Shown: positions 34,108 to 43,559 of the stretch, in pieces
Numbering within the stretch: the stretch's first letter is position 1
Layout: every line of letters begins with the position of its first letter
Source: Ectobius pallidus
Taxonomy: Eukaryota > Arthropoda > Insecta > Blattodea > Ectobiidae
NCBI GenBank assembly: GCA_964059195.1
Contig: CAXKWD010000006.1
Location: 8,300,530 to 8,364,529 of the forward strand
Reading direction: 5' to 3'
Length of the DNA: 64,000 bases
The notes under the pieces: generated by a model
Databases searched by the model: none
Told to the model about the DNA's origin: nothing
What the model saw: the letters and a program-made list of their open reading frames with translations, nothing else
Made by a program: the position numbers and the translations under genes

Positions 34108-34234
34108 TCTAAGAAGGAAACCCATAGTAAAGAAAAACTAGTACATCTGTCTCACTCTTGCACATTACTCGTATGACATAAGAGTGAGACAGACATACTG
34201 GTTTTTGTTTACTTCAGGTTTCCTTCTTAGCTCA
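34108..34234. mobile_element. Small foldback MITE
   Basis: CTAAGAAGGAAACC at 34108 is inverted at 34220-34234. Inner parts (AAAAACTAGTA and TGTCTCACTCTT) also pair, so almost the whole 127 bp folds back on itself around about 34170. Confidence 0.7.
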
Positions 34235-34354
34235 TCTTGGGTAGAGGTCTATTTATAAGAAAAGTTAAAATAACACATGGAACAGAGGAAATTATTTAAT
34301 AAAATAATTAAATATTTGACAAAATGGACCTTAAATAAGTCTCACTAATCTAAT

Positions 34355-35138
34355 ACAAAAAAAAGTGTGCGTGGAATGCCATGTGACAGAAGTGAAACTT
34401 GTTTTAATTTTTTGATTTTTTTCAATTTTGGATTGTTGGACTTTATTAATTTTGGATTTTTTAATTTTTGGATTTTTTATTTTTTAAGTTTTAGACTTTT
34501 AGAATTTTTAGTTTTTAAATTTTGGGTTTTTAAAAATTTTGATCTTTGAATTTTGGAATTTTTGGATTCTTTGAATTATTTTATTTTTTGGATTCTTTAA
34601 TTTTAGATTTTAAGATTTTAAATTTTGGATCTTTGAATTTTTTATTTTTTGAATTTTTAAATTTTGGATTTTTAGATTTTTAAATTTTGGATTTTTAAAA
34701 ATATTTTATAATGGTGAAGAGCTCACCACGCCACTAGCTCGAAGCAGTAATAGCCCCCACTCATGCCTGATATCTCTCCCCCGCGCGCTCCAGTTTTTTT
34801 TTTAATGTTTGGATTTTTTAATTTTTGATTTCACCACTCCACTAGCTCGAAGCAGTAATAGCCCCCTACTCAATGCCTGATACCTTTCCCCCGCGCGCTC
34901 CCGTAAACTTTTTGATTTTGGAATTTTTCATTTTTGGATTTTTTAATGTTCGATTTTTTAAATTTTGGATAAGCCTAATCATTGAGTTCATTGTTTTCTG
35001 TGCAGTCCGTTCCGTCACAGCCCCACTAATTTCGGGACGATTTTGAGCGTAACAATTTCGTGACGATATTGTCCGTAACGCAAATTTGGGTTAACTCTCG
35101 ATTTACTCCTAGCGCGGGTAAAAAAGTTTCACTTAAAA
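34355..35138 (+). mobile_element. T-rich foldback element, copy 2
   Basis: The head is GTGTGCGTGGAATGCCATG with AGAAGTGAAACTTG. The core is TTTTGGATTTTTTAAT-type repeats. The tail from 34967 (AAGCCTAATCATTGAG, GTGCAGTCCGTTCCGTCAC) ends AAAGTTTCACTTAAAA. Within the core a ~75 bp GC-rich block (CCACTAGCTCGAAGCAGTAA, CCCCCGCGCGCTCC) occurs twice, at 34725-34790 and 34840-34905. Confidence 0.75.
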
Positions 35139-35213
35139 AAATAAATAAATAAGTTTATATTTCTTGGGAATCTAGACCTCCCCATTCCCTACGTCAATGT
35201 TCGAGCTGTTGTT

Positions 35214-35292
35214 GAGTCACCGAGGGGCACGCTAGCCAACGCCACCTTGGAACAAGGCCGCAACACGGAACGTGTGACGTCACAGCAGGGGT
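35214..35292 (+). repeat. GC-rich repeat, inverted copy at 49797-49876
   Basis: CGAGGG...GCTAG, then AACGCCACCTTGGAACAAGG and CCGCAACACG, GTGACGTCAC. The same blocks occur on the other strand at 49797-49876. Function unknown. Confidence 0.6.
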
Positions 35293-35442
35293 CCGACTAC
35301 TACGCGATATCCTCCAAGTTCGTACGGAAATATTTATTCTGCGGATGATTTATTTTACTAGCATTTCTGCATGTTGAATATAAATGAAGCACTTTTGTAT
35401 ATTTAGGCCTATGCATGGCGATTTTCGTTTTCATTTTATGGA

Positions 35443-35643
35443 ACTAAAGAAACCTGTCCTGTTGCCGTGATATAAAATATTCTGCAAGTTTCACATGACA
35501 TCAAAGTAAAACATTTTCAGTTATTTACAATTTTACTTTTGCAATTTCTTTTAAGCTATTGGAAATTTTAGCATATTTCTAACTATATTTTCGGATTTCC
35601 ACCAGATTGAAAATAAAAATAAAGGAAAATAACACTACTGTAC
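35443..35643 (+). repeat. Partial unit of a ~398 bp satellite
   Basis: CCTGTCCTGTTGCCGTGATA, GCAATTTCTTTTAAGCTATT and AATAAAGGAAAATAACACTA match 41130-41330. The downstream LINE sequences (35644-40940) lie between this unit and the rest of the array. Confidence 0.8.
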
Positions 35644-35754
35644 ATTGGATAACAAGTCTGGAAATCCTGCAAAAACGAGCTCTAAAAATTATATTTGGTT
35701 ATGATGTCCTAAAACCTTCTATTGAATTATATAGAGAAACTAATGTCCTTCCTG
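35644..35754 (+). pseudogene. LINE RT fragment A, left half
   Basis: Encodes TSLEILQKRALKIIFGYD and SIELYRETNVLP, the C-terminal part of a LINE reverse transcriptase. It stops at the 13 bp duplication AATGTCCTTCCTG (35742-35754), where the full-length LINE is inserted. The protein continues at 40306. Confidence 0.75.
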
Positions 35755-36215
35755 CCTCCCCAGGGGACGTCGCCTTATCGAAGCACTGTCCGTGCAGGCG
35801 GGGAGGTTTGCGTGCTTCAATGAGGCGGAGAGCTATACCGACGGTAGCTAGCTACCAGAAGGGTCACCCATGTCGGGAAGGTCTCACGCGGAGAAGCCTG
35901 ACGAAGGCGTCCTGCAACGGCCTATCTTCCATATCCTGTCCTGTTTCCTTCCCTTTTCCCTACCCAAGCTAAGGTGGGAGGCATCGTGCTGAGGGCTGAA
36001 TGGCACCAGGGTTAGATGGTGTTGCGAACGATCCCCTTGGGGAACCAGGTCGAACCCCATGGTATTCAGACCTTCTACTTCTGTGGGGGCTCCAGGAGTA
36101 GTGACAGATATTTCCCCCAGCTCGTGGGACCATTATTGAGTCTAGCAAGCTATATCATCCAGAGTGCTCCTTAGCAGGGGACTCAGATAGCATAAACCTT
36201 GATAGAACCCTGGCA

Positions 36216-36593
36216 ATGGAACCCGGGGGACTAGAGCGCTCCACGGGGGACTTAGTTCCCATGGGGAAAATTTTCAGGGAACTTATAAAATCGGAAGGCT
36301 CCTTAAAGGGGGACTCCTATGACAATCTAGAGCTCTCCTTAATTGGGGACTCGGAATGGGTAAAGTTTGAGAGAAATCTGGCTGTGGAACCCAGGGAACT
36401 AGAGCGCTCCTCTATAGGGGACTCTGTTTCTATGGGTTACTGCGCCGGGGAACTCAAGAGATCAGAGAGCTCCTTAACAGGGGACTCCAAAGATAAAGGG
36501 ATCGGACCCGACATAGCCTCAGGGACCTCACACAGCAGGAACCTGAAGCTAGAAAGAAGTTCTATTTTTAAGGCATATGGTGAGTACCATTAG
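36216..36593 (+). CDS. Short ORF upstream of LINE ORF2, no recognised domain
   Basis: 125 codons, starting MEPGGLERSTGDL and built from loosely repeated pieces (SLKGDS, SLIGDS, SIGDS, SLTGDS), with the DNA repeating GGGGACTC. No zinc knuckle or RRM of a LINE ORF1 is visible. It may be a reduced or non-coding leader. It overlaps the ORF2 start by 17 bases (36577-36593), which could serve coupled translation. Confidence 0.35.
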   Translation: MEPGGLERSTGDLVPMGKIFRELIKSEGSLKGDSYDNLELSLIGDSEWVKFERNLAVEPRELERSSIGDSVSMGYCAGELKRSESSLTGDSKDKGIGPDIASGTSHSRNLKLERSSIFKAYGEYH

Positions 36594-39500
36594 GGTTATT
36601 TACTGTCTGCAGGCTAACCTTCAACACAGTTTTGTGGCCTCTAGGGTTCTTACCCGACGGCTACAGACTGGAGGGATACATATCGCCCTGATACAGGAAC
36701 CATGGACTCGTGAGGGCCGTATCATGGGGTTGACTGCAGCAGGCTTCTCTACTTTTAGTGCTCGCACTACAGATAGGCCTAGAGTATGCATCCTAATTAA
36801 AGGTATGAATGCATGGGCACTACCGCAGTTCTGTTCTCAGGACGTGGTAGCTGTTCTTGTGAGCTATAAGGAGGGAAATGCAGAGCGGCAATTAGTTGTC
36901 TGCTCTGCATATTTCCCTTATGATTCTGAGGATCCTCCTCCCTCAAGGGAGTTTGAGGACCTTGTTACTTATTGTGGACGGGAGGGACTTGACCTGGTGG
37001 TTGGCTGCGACTCTAATTCCCATCATGGGATTTGGGGTAGCACCAACGTTAACGCCAGGGGCGAGGCTCTTGCCAACTACATAAGTACAACGGATTTGGA
37101 AATCTTGAATAACGGCGAACCTACATACTGTAATAACAGAAGGGAGGAAGCTATAGACATAACACTAGGATCCATAGGAATCCTGGACAAGGTTAGTGGT
37201 TGGAGGGTCAGTAGTGAACCGTCCCTTTCCGACCACAGACACATAGAATTTCGGTTGGCAGGCTCCCTTGATCCAAGGACCTTCAGGGACCCCAAGAGGA
37301 CCAATTGGGACTCTTATAGGGAGGACCTGAGGGGCAGGATCGCTGGGGGAATGCCTAGAAATTCTTATAACAAGGAAAACTTGGGGGACTGCATTGATTG
37401 GATCAGTACGGCCCTCAGATCTACCTTTGAGGATAACTGTCCACCTAGAGCAGTTAGGACAGTAAATGGGAGGTTCCGCTGGAACTCAACTTTGAGTAAC
37501 CTTCGGAACTCCACGAGACGGCTTTTTAACAGAGCTAAAGGTAATCATGATACTGAGAGCTGGAACCTGCATAGGGATTCACAGCGCAAGTATAAGCAAG
37601 AACTGAAGAAGTCCTCCAGGGAAGCCTGGAGAGACTTCTGTCAGAGTATCAACAATCTACCAAGTACAGCTAGATTGTATAAAATCCTAATGCGAGACTC
37701 TAGATCCAAATTGGGCTCATTAAGGACCCCCTCTGGGACATATACTGGCTCGGAGGAGGATACTTTACGACTCTTGCTTGGGACACACTTCCCTGAATCA
37801 CAGGTAGTTAATGAGGAGGCTGTATCTAGTCAGGCTTGCCGGCCTGCTATGCAGGACTGGCGGACTGCCAAAGATATTGTCACCTATAAGCGAATAAAGT
37901 GGGCAATTCAATCATTTGCCCCTTTTAAAAGCCCAGGGATGGATGGGATTTTCCCGGCCCTGCTTCAGCAGGGACAGGATTTACTCATTCCAAACCTGGT
38001 AAGAATTTTCAGATCTTGCCTGGCGATGGGTTATGTACACTCGTCGTGGAGGCAGGCAAGACTAGTTTTTATTCCTAAGCCCGGTAGGAGCTCTTACCTT
38101 GGGCCTAAGGATTTTAGACCTATTAGTCTGACTTCCTTTCTTTTAAAGACTTTGGAAAGGCTAATAGATAGATATATCAGAGGACCTATCTTAATTGAAA
38201 GGCCTCTAAGTGCTGAACAACATGCCTATCAGGCTGGCAAATCCGTGGAGACGGCGCTTCATCAGCTGATTTCAAGGGCTGAAGAAGTGCTTGACCAGGG
38301 AGAGCTAGCCATGGCAGTGTTTTTGGACATAGAGGGGGCCTTTAATTTTACTTCATATGGCTCTATCTATAGAGGGTTGATTAGACATGGAGTTAACTTG
38401 TGTGTAACTCGATGGATTATGGCTTCCCTGGAGGGCCGCCGGGCAATAGTGTCTCTTAATCAGTGCGAGCTGATGTGCACTATGCCCAGAGGCTGCCCCC
38501 AGGGAGGGGTTCTATCCCCACTTATTTGGTGCCTGGTGGTAGATGAATTACTTGCCAGGCTCAATGAAAGTGGAGTATATGCCCAAGGCTATGCAGATGA
38601 TATCTGCATTGTGGTCAGGGGCAAATTCGCTGATACAGTTTCGGGCCTTATACAAGGTGCCCTTGAAACTGTTGAAAGATGGTGTCGTGAGGTAGAATTG
38701 TCAGCTAACCCTGATAAAACTAACCTCATTGTGTTCACGAGGAAGCGACGGCTTGATGGTCTACATGAACCTACCTTCTTCGGGAAGAAGCTGATTCGAT
38801 CTACGTCGGTCAAGTATCTGGGAGTCATTCTGGATTCTAGGCTGACTTGGAAAGAGCACATTGAAATCAAGGTGACTAAGGCCTGCAATACTTTGTGGGC
38901 CTGTCGGAGGGCCTTTGGTGTGAGGTGGGGACTTAAACCACGTGTGGTTTATTGGCTCTATGTCTCCATCATTAGGCCTTCCATCACCTATGCCTCGGTT
39001 GTGTGGTGGCCATGTGTTAAGACACAGGCCACCAAGAACAAATTAAATAAAATCCAACGCTTAGCGTGTTTGGGGATTACTGGAGCCTTGCGCACCACTC
39101 CGCTCAGTGCCCTTGAGGCGCTGCTTGGCTTACCTCCTTTGGATCTAGTTATTCAGGGAGAGGCCGGAGTGACTGCTCATCGTCTCTGGAGTTTGGGCTG
39201 TTGGTCTTTTAAAAATCCAGTTAAAGGACACAGAGAAATACTTAGCAGACTTCAGAAGTCGCAGCCTATCCTTGCGATGGGCTGTGACAATATGAAGCCA
39301 AGTTATAACTTTGACTCTATATATAGGGTCAGTATTCCGCCCAGAGAGGAATGGACTCGTGGCCCACGGGCTCCGGAGTCTGTCAAGGGGCTTGTCTGGT
39401 ATACGGATGGCTCCAAGACGGACGAGGGGACTGGGGCTGGCATCTATGGGCCTAAGACGAGGCTGTCGTACTCTTTGGGAGATTATACTACAGTATTCCA

Positions 39501-40215
39501 GGCTGAAATATTTGCTATTTTGGCCTGTGCTTATCATATTTTAGGGATGCCTTGGCTGCAAGGTCGGATTAGTATCTGTTCTGACAGCCAGGCTGCCCTG
39601 AAGGCACTATGTGCCAGTACAACAAGGTCTAGGTTGGTACGAGAGTGCCAAAAAACCTTGGATATTCTCTGCTCCCGCCGACCAGTACAGCTTTGCTGGG
39701 TTCCTGGGCATGCTGGAATCAGAGGAAATGAACTAGCGGATAAGCTAGCAAGGGAGGGCTCGGCCAATGTCTTTATTGGACCGGAACCTGTCCTTGGTAT
39801 TACTCCAAGAAGGGCCAGACGTGAGGTCTTAGACTGGATGTCTCATCAGCATGGCACTTTCTGGAGTAATCTCACTACTGCTAGGCAGGCTCGAGCTATG
39901 ATCGAGGGACCTAGCAAGAAGAACAGCAAGATTCTGTTAACCCTTAACCGGGTACAACTTAGAGGTGTAGTTGGCCTGTTAACAGGACATAACACCCTAA
40001 AGAGACACCTACATGTGATGAAGCTTAGTGCGGATCCCACATGTAGGAAGTGTGGTAGAGAAGATGAGTCCTCTCTACACATCTTGTGCGAGTGCGAAGC
40101 ACTTGCTACAATCAGACACTTTCTCCTGGGCTCGGATAAACTGAGACCAGATGACATAAGGAGAACTAACCCAAGATCTATCCTGTCCTTCTTGAAGGCA
40201 ACAGGACTTGAATGA
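36577..40215 (+). CDS. LINE ORF2: endonuclease, reverse transcriptase, RNase H (intact)
   Basis: 1212 codons without a lesion. The N-terminal AP-like endonuclease has IQEPW (E41), GCDSNSHHGIWGS (D145, N147) and SDHRHI (D219, H220). The RT has KSPGMDGIFPALL, PKDFRPISL, FLDIEGAFN, PRGCPQGGVLSPLIW and GYADD (D674, D675). The RNase H has YTDGSKT (D944), QAEIFA, CSDSQAALK (D1003) and WVPGHAGIRGNELADKLA. A zinc knuckle CRKCGREDESSLHILC (CX2CX8HX3C) closes the protein. Enzyme roles: nick target DNA, copy element RNA from the nick, remove RNA. Domain order fits the R1/I group; the presence of RNase H argues for I-like or an RNase H-bearing R1 relative. Confidence 0.92.
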   Translation: MVSTIRVIYCLQANLQHSFVASRVLTRRLQTGGIHIALIQEPWTREGRIMGLTAAGFSTFSARTTDRPRVCILIKGMNAWALPQFCSQDVVAVLVSYKEGNAERQLVVCSAYFPYDSEDPPPSREFEDLVTYCGREGLDLVVGCDSNSHHGIWGSTNVNARGEALANYISTTDLEILNNGEPTYCNNRREEAIDITLGSIGILDKVSGWRVSSEPSLSDHRHIEFRLAGSLDPRTFRDPKRTNWDSYREDLRGRIAGGMPRNSYNKENLGDCIDWISTALRSTFEDNCPPRAVRTVNGRFRWNSTLSNLRNSTRRLFNRAKGNHDTESWNLHRDSQRKYKQELKKSSREAWRDFCQSINNLPSTARLYKILMRDSRSKLGSLRTPSGTYTGSEEDTLRLLLGTHFPESQVVNEEAVSSQACRPAMQDWRTAKDIVTYKRIKWAIQSFAPFKSPGMDGIFPALLQQGQDLLIPNLVRIFRSCLAMGYVHSSWRQARLVFIPKPGRSSYLGPKDFRPISLTSFLLKTLERLIDRYIRGPILIERPLSAEQHAYQAGKSVETALHQLISRAEEVLDQGELAMAVFLDIEGAFNFTSYGSIYRGLIRHGVNLCVTRWIMASLEGRRAIVSLNQCELMCTMPRGCPQGGVLSPLIWCLVVDELLARLNESGVYAQGYADDICIVVRGKFADTVSGLIQGALETVERWCREVELSANPDKTNLIVFTRKRRLDGLHEPTFFGKKLIRSTSVKYLGVILDSRLTWKEHIEIKVTKACNTLWACRRAFGVRWGLKPRVVYWLYVSIIRPSITYASVVWWPCVKTQATKNKLNKIQRLACLGITGALRTTPLSALEALLGLPPLDLVIQGEAGVTAHRLWSLGCWSFKNPVKGHREILSRLQKSQPILAMGCDNMKPSYNFDSIYRVSIPPREEWTRGPRAPESVKGLVWYTDGSKTDEGTGAGIYGPKTRLSYSLGDYTTVFQAEIFAILACAYHILGMPWLQGRISICSDSQAALKALCASTTRSRLVRECQKTLDILCSRRPVQLCWVPGHAGIRGNELADKLAREGSANVFIGPEPVLGITPRRARREVLDWMSHQHGTFWSNLTTARQARAMIEGPSKKNSKILLTLNRVQLRGVVGLLTGHNTLKRHLHVMKLSADPTCRKCGREDESSLHILCECEALATIRHFLLGSDKLRPDDIRRTNPRSILSFLKATGLE

Positions 40216-40305
40216 ATTCTCCAGTAAGAGGGGCACAATGGGCCCAATTATGTGGCCTACGTGCACGGGACCGAAAGGGCCCAACCCATTCATTTTCATT
40301 CATTC

Positions 40306-40940
40306 AATGTCCTTCCTGTCTCAGTCATGCACCTCTACTGTGAAGCACTGTTAATTTATAAAATTTCCAACAATTTACTGTACACCAACACAATTATTAA
40401 CCCTGTAAATACAATACACACCCATAACACCAGGTCTGCTGATCATATATCCATAAACTCAGTATCCTCAACAAAGTATGGACTGAATGGGACCCTGTAC
40501 AGAGCGATAAAAAACTACAATCACCTGCCTGTCGAGCTAAAAGCGATCAGAAAACTAAGTCTTTTCAAAAAGAAACTACGTCTGCACTTCACTGACTACT
40601 ACTTCAAGTCTCTTGACCTTTCTAACTAACACCCATTTCTTATGAAACCTTATTTGTTACTTGCCTAGATATAAGTCCAATTTATGTTTTTTTTTCTATT
40701 AGTTATAAGTCAACTCTATGTTCTTAATCATCCATAACCTTGTTATATACCTAGATTTAAGTATCAAAATATGTTCATAATCTTCATCACAATCATTCAT
40801 CATCACCCATTACCACACATTGTACCATACTATTTATATATCCTGATGCCGTCCATCTCATGTTCTGTTATTTTGTAAGGACTGCCCCTCCCTTGAGCTG
40901 TTAGCTCATTGGGGCATACCAGATAAATAAATAAATATGA
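40306..40940 (+). pseudogene. LINE RT fragment A, right half and 3' end
   Basis: It continues the protein from 35754: NVLPVSVMHLYCEALLIYKI, then the tail YGLNGTLYRAIKNYNHLPVE and LFKKKLRLHFTDYY to TAA at 40627. Its 3' UTR ends in (ATAA)n at 40925-40940. This C-terminal layout (a NxLP motif and a short basic tail) is common to Jockey/CR1-type LINEs. It lies inside the ~398 bp satellite. Confidence 0.75.
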
Positions 40941-41550
40941 AATCTTAAAGCCTAATTACAAATATATTTAGTACACTATTTGGCTTGAAATATATAAAAG
41001 ACTCAAGGAAAGGGAACATCACATGATTCAAAAAAATAACACAACATTAATGTCATTACTCTTTAATACAAAGTTGTCAGTTGTGCTTACAAATACATTT
41101 AGTAAAATTATAACTTTATAACTAAAAAAACCTGTCCTGTTGCCGTGATATAAAATATTCTGCAAGTTTTATCCTCATGACATCAAAGTAAAACATTTTC
41201 AGTGTTTACAATTTTACTTTTGCAATTTCTTTTAAGCTATTAGAATTTTTAGCATATTTCTAACTATATTTTCGGATTTCCGACAGAATGAAAATAAAAA
41301 TAAAGGAAAATAACACTACAGTACATTGCACAACATATAAAAGCTTACAGCCTAATTAAAAATATATTTTGTACACTTTTTTTTTGCCTTGAAGTATATA
41401 AAAGACAAGGAAAGGGAACATCACATGATATAAAAATATAACACAACATTAATGTCATTATTCTTTAATACAAAGATGTCAGGTGTGCTTAGAAATACGG
41501 TACATTTAGTAAAATTTATAAGTTTAAATTATCATATTACCATAAAAACA
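40941..41550 (+). repeat. ~398 bp satellite, one full and one partial unit
   Basis: Units start near 40945 and 41343 with TTAAAGCCTAATTA / TTACAGCCTAATTA and share AAGGAAAGGGAACATCACAT and ACACAACATTAATGTCATTA. The section 41120-41333 matches the unit left of the LINE pair (35443-35643). Confidence 0.8.
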
Positions 41551-41551
41551 G

Positions 41552-41861
41552 CCTGTGGAGAAGAGATAGGAAAAATGATCTGACTAATGCAATGAGGTCC
41601 ATAGAATGCCTGATACAGAAAGCTACAGTAACGAAGATACTAGGGTCCCGAAGAGCAAAACCATGGTTCGACTCAGCTTGTTATAATAAGAGAAAAGCAG
41701 TAATAAACAACTTACATAAAGCATGTGTCTCCAGAAGGGAAGAGGATCTGTCGCTATACAGTCAATCAAGAAGGGAATACAAAGCCCTCCTGATAAATAA
41801 AAAGGAAGACTACATGGAAACACAAGCAGCAAAGATAATAGAGGAAGCACAAAGGCCCTGA
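41552..41861 (+). pseudogene. LINE linker fragment (between endonuclease and RT)
   Basis: The open frame includes AKPWFDSACYNKRKAVINNL, HKACVSRREEDLSLY and REYKALLINKKEDYME. This matches the basic linker that follows the SDH box in Jockey/RTE-type LINEs (KPWFD..C...R). Neither catalytic domain is present. It abuts the THAP/P transposase remnant on the other strand. Confidence 0.6.
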
Positions 41862-41869
41862 AAGCCAAT

Positions 41870-42299
41870 ATGCCCACATACAATACAAATGGAGACATGG
41901 GTGGACCACCGTATGAATGACCTACAATGTTTCCCCCTTTATAGTCCAATTGTGGTTTCAAATGAATTTCATCCATCAGAACAACAATAACCTTATCGTC
42001 ACCATTTAGTAATGTCATTTTTTTTAGCAAGATACTTCAGCAAATGTTCTGGGTTCTGCTCCAGTATAGGTGTAGTAGAAAGTTTACTACATAACCTTGA
42101 TATAGTCATAGGACAAGGCATAGCGATGAGACCACTGGGGTGATATGGAGTGCACAAGTGACCAGAATACTAATGTGTCCCAACTATATCTTGCCTTCGA
42201 TTTTTTACAGTTTATGAGAGAAACCTGTTTTTTAAAAAACACGATTGCATCCTGATTATCTGGCAATTTTAAAGCTAAACCGCTTAGAATATCAGCCAC
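41870..42299 (-). pseudogene. P-element/THAP9-like transposase, catalytic-start region
   Basis: Minus strand, two frames. 42299-42087 encodes DILSGLALKLPDNQDAIVFF and RYSWDTLVFWSLVHSISPQ, then runs into TAG. 42030-41885 encodes VVLMDEIHLKPQLDYKGGNI. That is the block around the first catalytic Asp of P-element-like transposases (MDEI/V..KP...Y.GG.I.G). Frameshifts and a stop separate the parts and the C-terminal half is missing. It lies downstream of the THAP exons at 49241-49352 and 42894-43273, so it is probably part of the same gene. Confidence 0.7.
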
Positions 42300-42893
42300 A
42301 AAAACAATGGCATAAGAGAAGATTAAGTCGCCCCCTTACGCTCCAAACAATGCGTTGCTGTTCGCTTGTTATCTCGGCACACCCGATCGTCCCTTCTCTC
42401 CAAACTCCCGATCGTACCAAATACAAGCTACCAACCCATACACCAAAATGACAACCCTCTAGCTTACTCGGCAATCCCGACCAGACCACAATCACCTCTT
42501 CACATAATCTAAATAATGCATAACACTATCCACTTAGTTTTTTAGTGCATTTTCGAATAATGTACGATACACTGTTTGTCGGTTTCGAAAATGTGGCATA
42601 TTATATCTTCCACACGTTAGTAAGCCTGTCAACTTTTGTTCATCTTTTGTTTACCGGTATGACGTCACACTACCAACGTCCAATCACGAGTTTCTATGTA
42701 ATATGAGGACAGAAGAAGTGGTATAAAAGAAAGTGCATCGCGAGGGAGCGGTGGGTGGGAACATTCATCCAAGGTGCGACTTAATATTATTTTTTCCCAA
42801 AACAATGTTGTTTTCAATGCTTGTGCTTTCCACATTCATGGATTTTAAATAAACATTATTTAAAAGACAACATAAATCAGATGTGGTACTTAC
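42300..42893. other. Intronic region of the THAP/P gene
   Basis: Between two THAP/P exons on the minus strand. It holds a plus-strand TATAAAAG at 42722 after GACGTCACAC, but no gene follows. No repeat was recognised. Confidence 0.35.
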
Positions 42894-43273
42894 AGTGGTT
42901 GGCATTGTAACATTTTGTATCCGACTGATCTGTAGCCTATGTCATTTACATGCACTGACAGGCTGAGTTTGTCATCCATTATAGCATGACAAAGAACTTT
43001 AGGATATGGCACATATAAAACACAGGGACATGTCTTTCTTCACCACTATCCATTCCTTTTTCAGGTCACAATCACTGATTACGTTATACAATTCATAAAG
43101 TGAACTAATTGAAGTTTTCTTCATATGATTTTCCTGGTTCAATATACTTTCTGCTACAGCTGCATTCAGGAAAGCATTCTCCAATCGTTGTCTACAATCT
43201 TCTGGGTCTTCTCTGGATGTTGATGGAGTCGACAAGTAAGTAGGGCATCCAGGCAAGATAGAAGGTACTGCGC
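42894..43273 (-). pseudogene. THAP/P-transposase-like gene, second exon
   Basis: The minus-strand acceptor TTTTTTCATCAG ends at 43274 and the donor CACT|GTAAGT follows 42894. The exon begins AVPSILPGCPTYLS, the typical end of a THAP domain. It continues with EDPEDCRQRLENAFLNAAV, ENHMKKTSISSLYEL and KKEWIVVKKDMSL. A one-base loss near 43015 then shifts the frame into PYPKVLCHAIMDDKLSLSVH. Its first two bases complete the Gly codon left by the exon ending at 49241. Confidence 0.7.
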
Positions 43274-43559
43274 CTGATGAAAAAAAAAAAAAGATTAAGC
43301 ATAGGCCTACATAACCTTGTAGTAGACAATGTATCAAAAACAGGGGCAAGGAGCTACTTTCCGACTCACCCTGCTCCCCTTTCCACCGGCGCGGTCGCTT
43401 TCTCCGCCAGCCTGCCTGCACGCTCGCTTCCCCTCACCGCCTACTGCGCATTTCCCACGCGCATCTTCTCCCCGCTGCATGCCAACCACTACTAAGCGCC
43501 GGTAATGCAGCTTGCTCTAATAATCGCAATGTAATAATTATAGTTGCAATTACCATGTC

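Larger units (their letters stand above)
35755..40305 (+). mobile_element. Apparently full-length LINE (R1/I-type) with 13 bp target duplication
   Basis: It is flanked by AATGTCCTTCCTG at 35742-35754 and 40306-40318. It begins with a GC-rich 5' UTR that includes GAACCCCATGGTATTCAGAC, followed by a short ORF (36216-36593) and an intact ORF2 (36577-40215). It ends with CATTCATTTTCATTCATTC in place of a poly(A). Base composition is markedly more GC-rich than the surroundings, in line with a recent arrival. Confidence 0.9.

Noticed and set aside
42715..42780. TATA-box promoter (TATAAAAG at 42722)
   Set aside because: No plus-strand gene follows, and the region lies in an intron of a minus-strand gene; a chance match is as likely.
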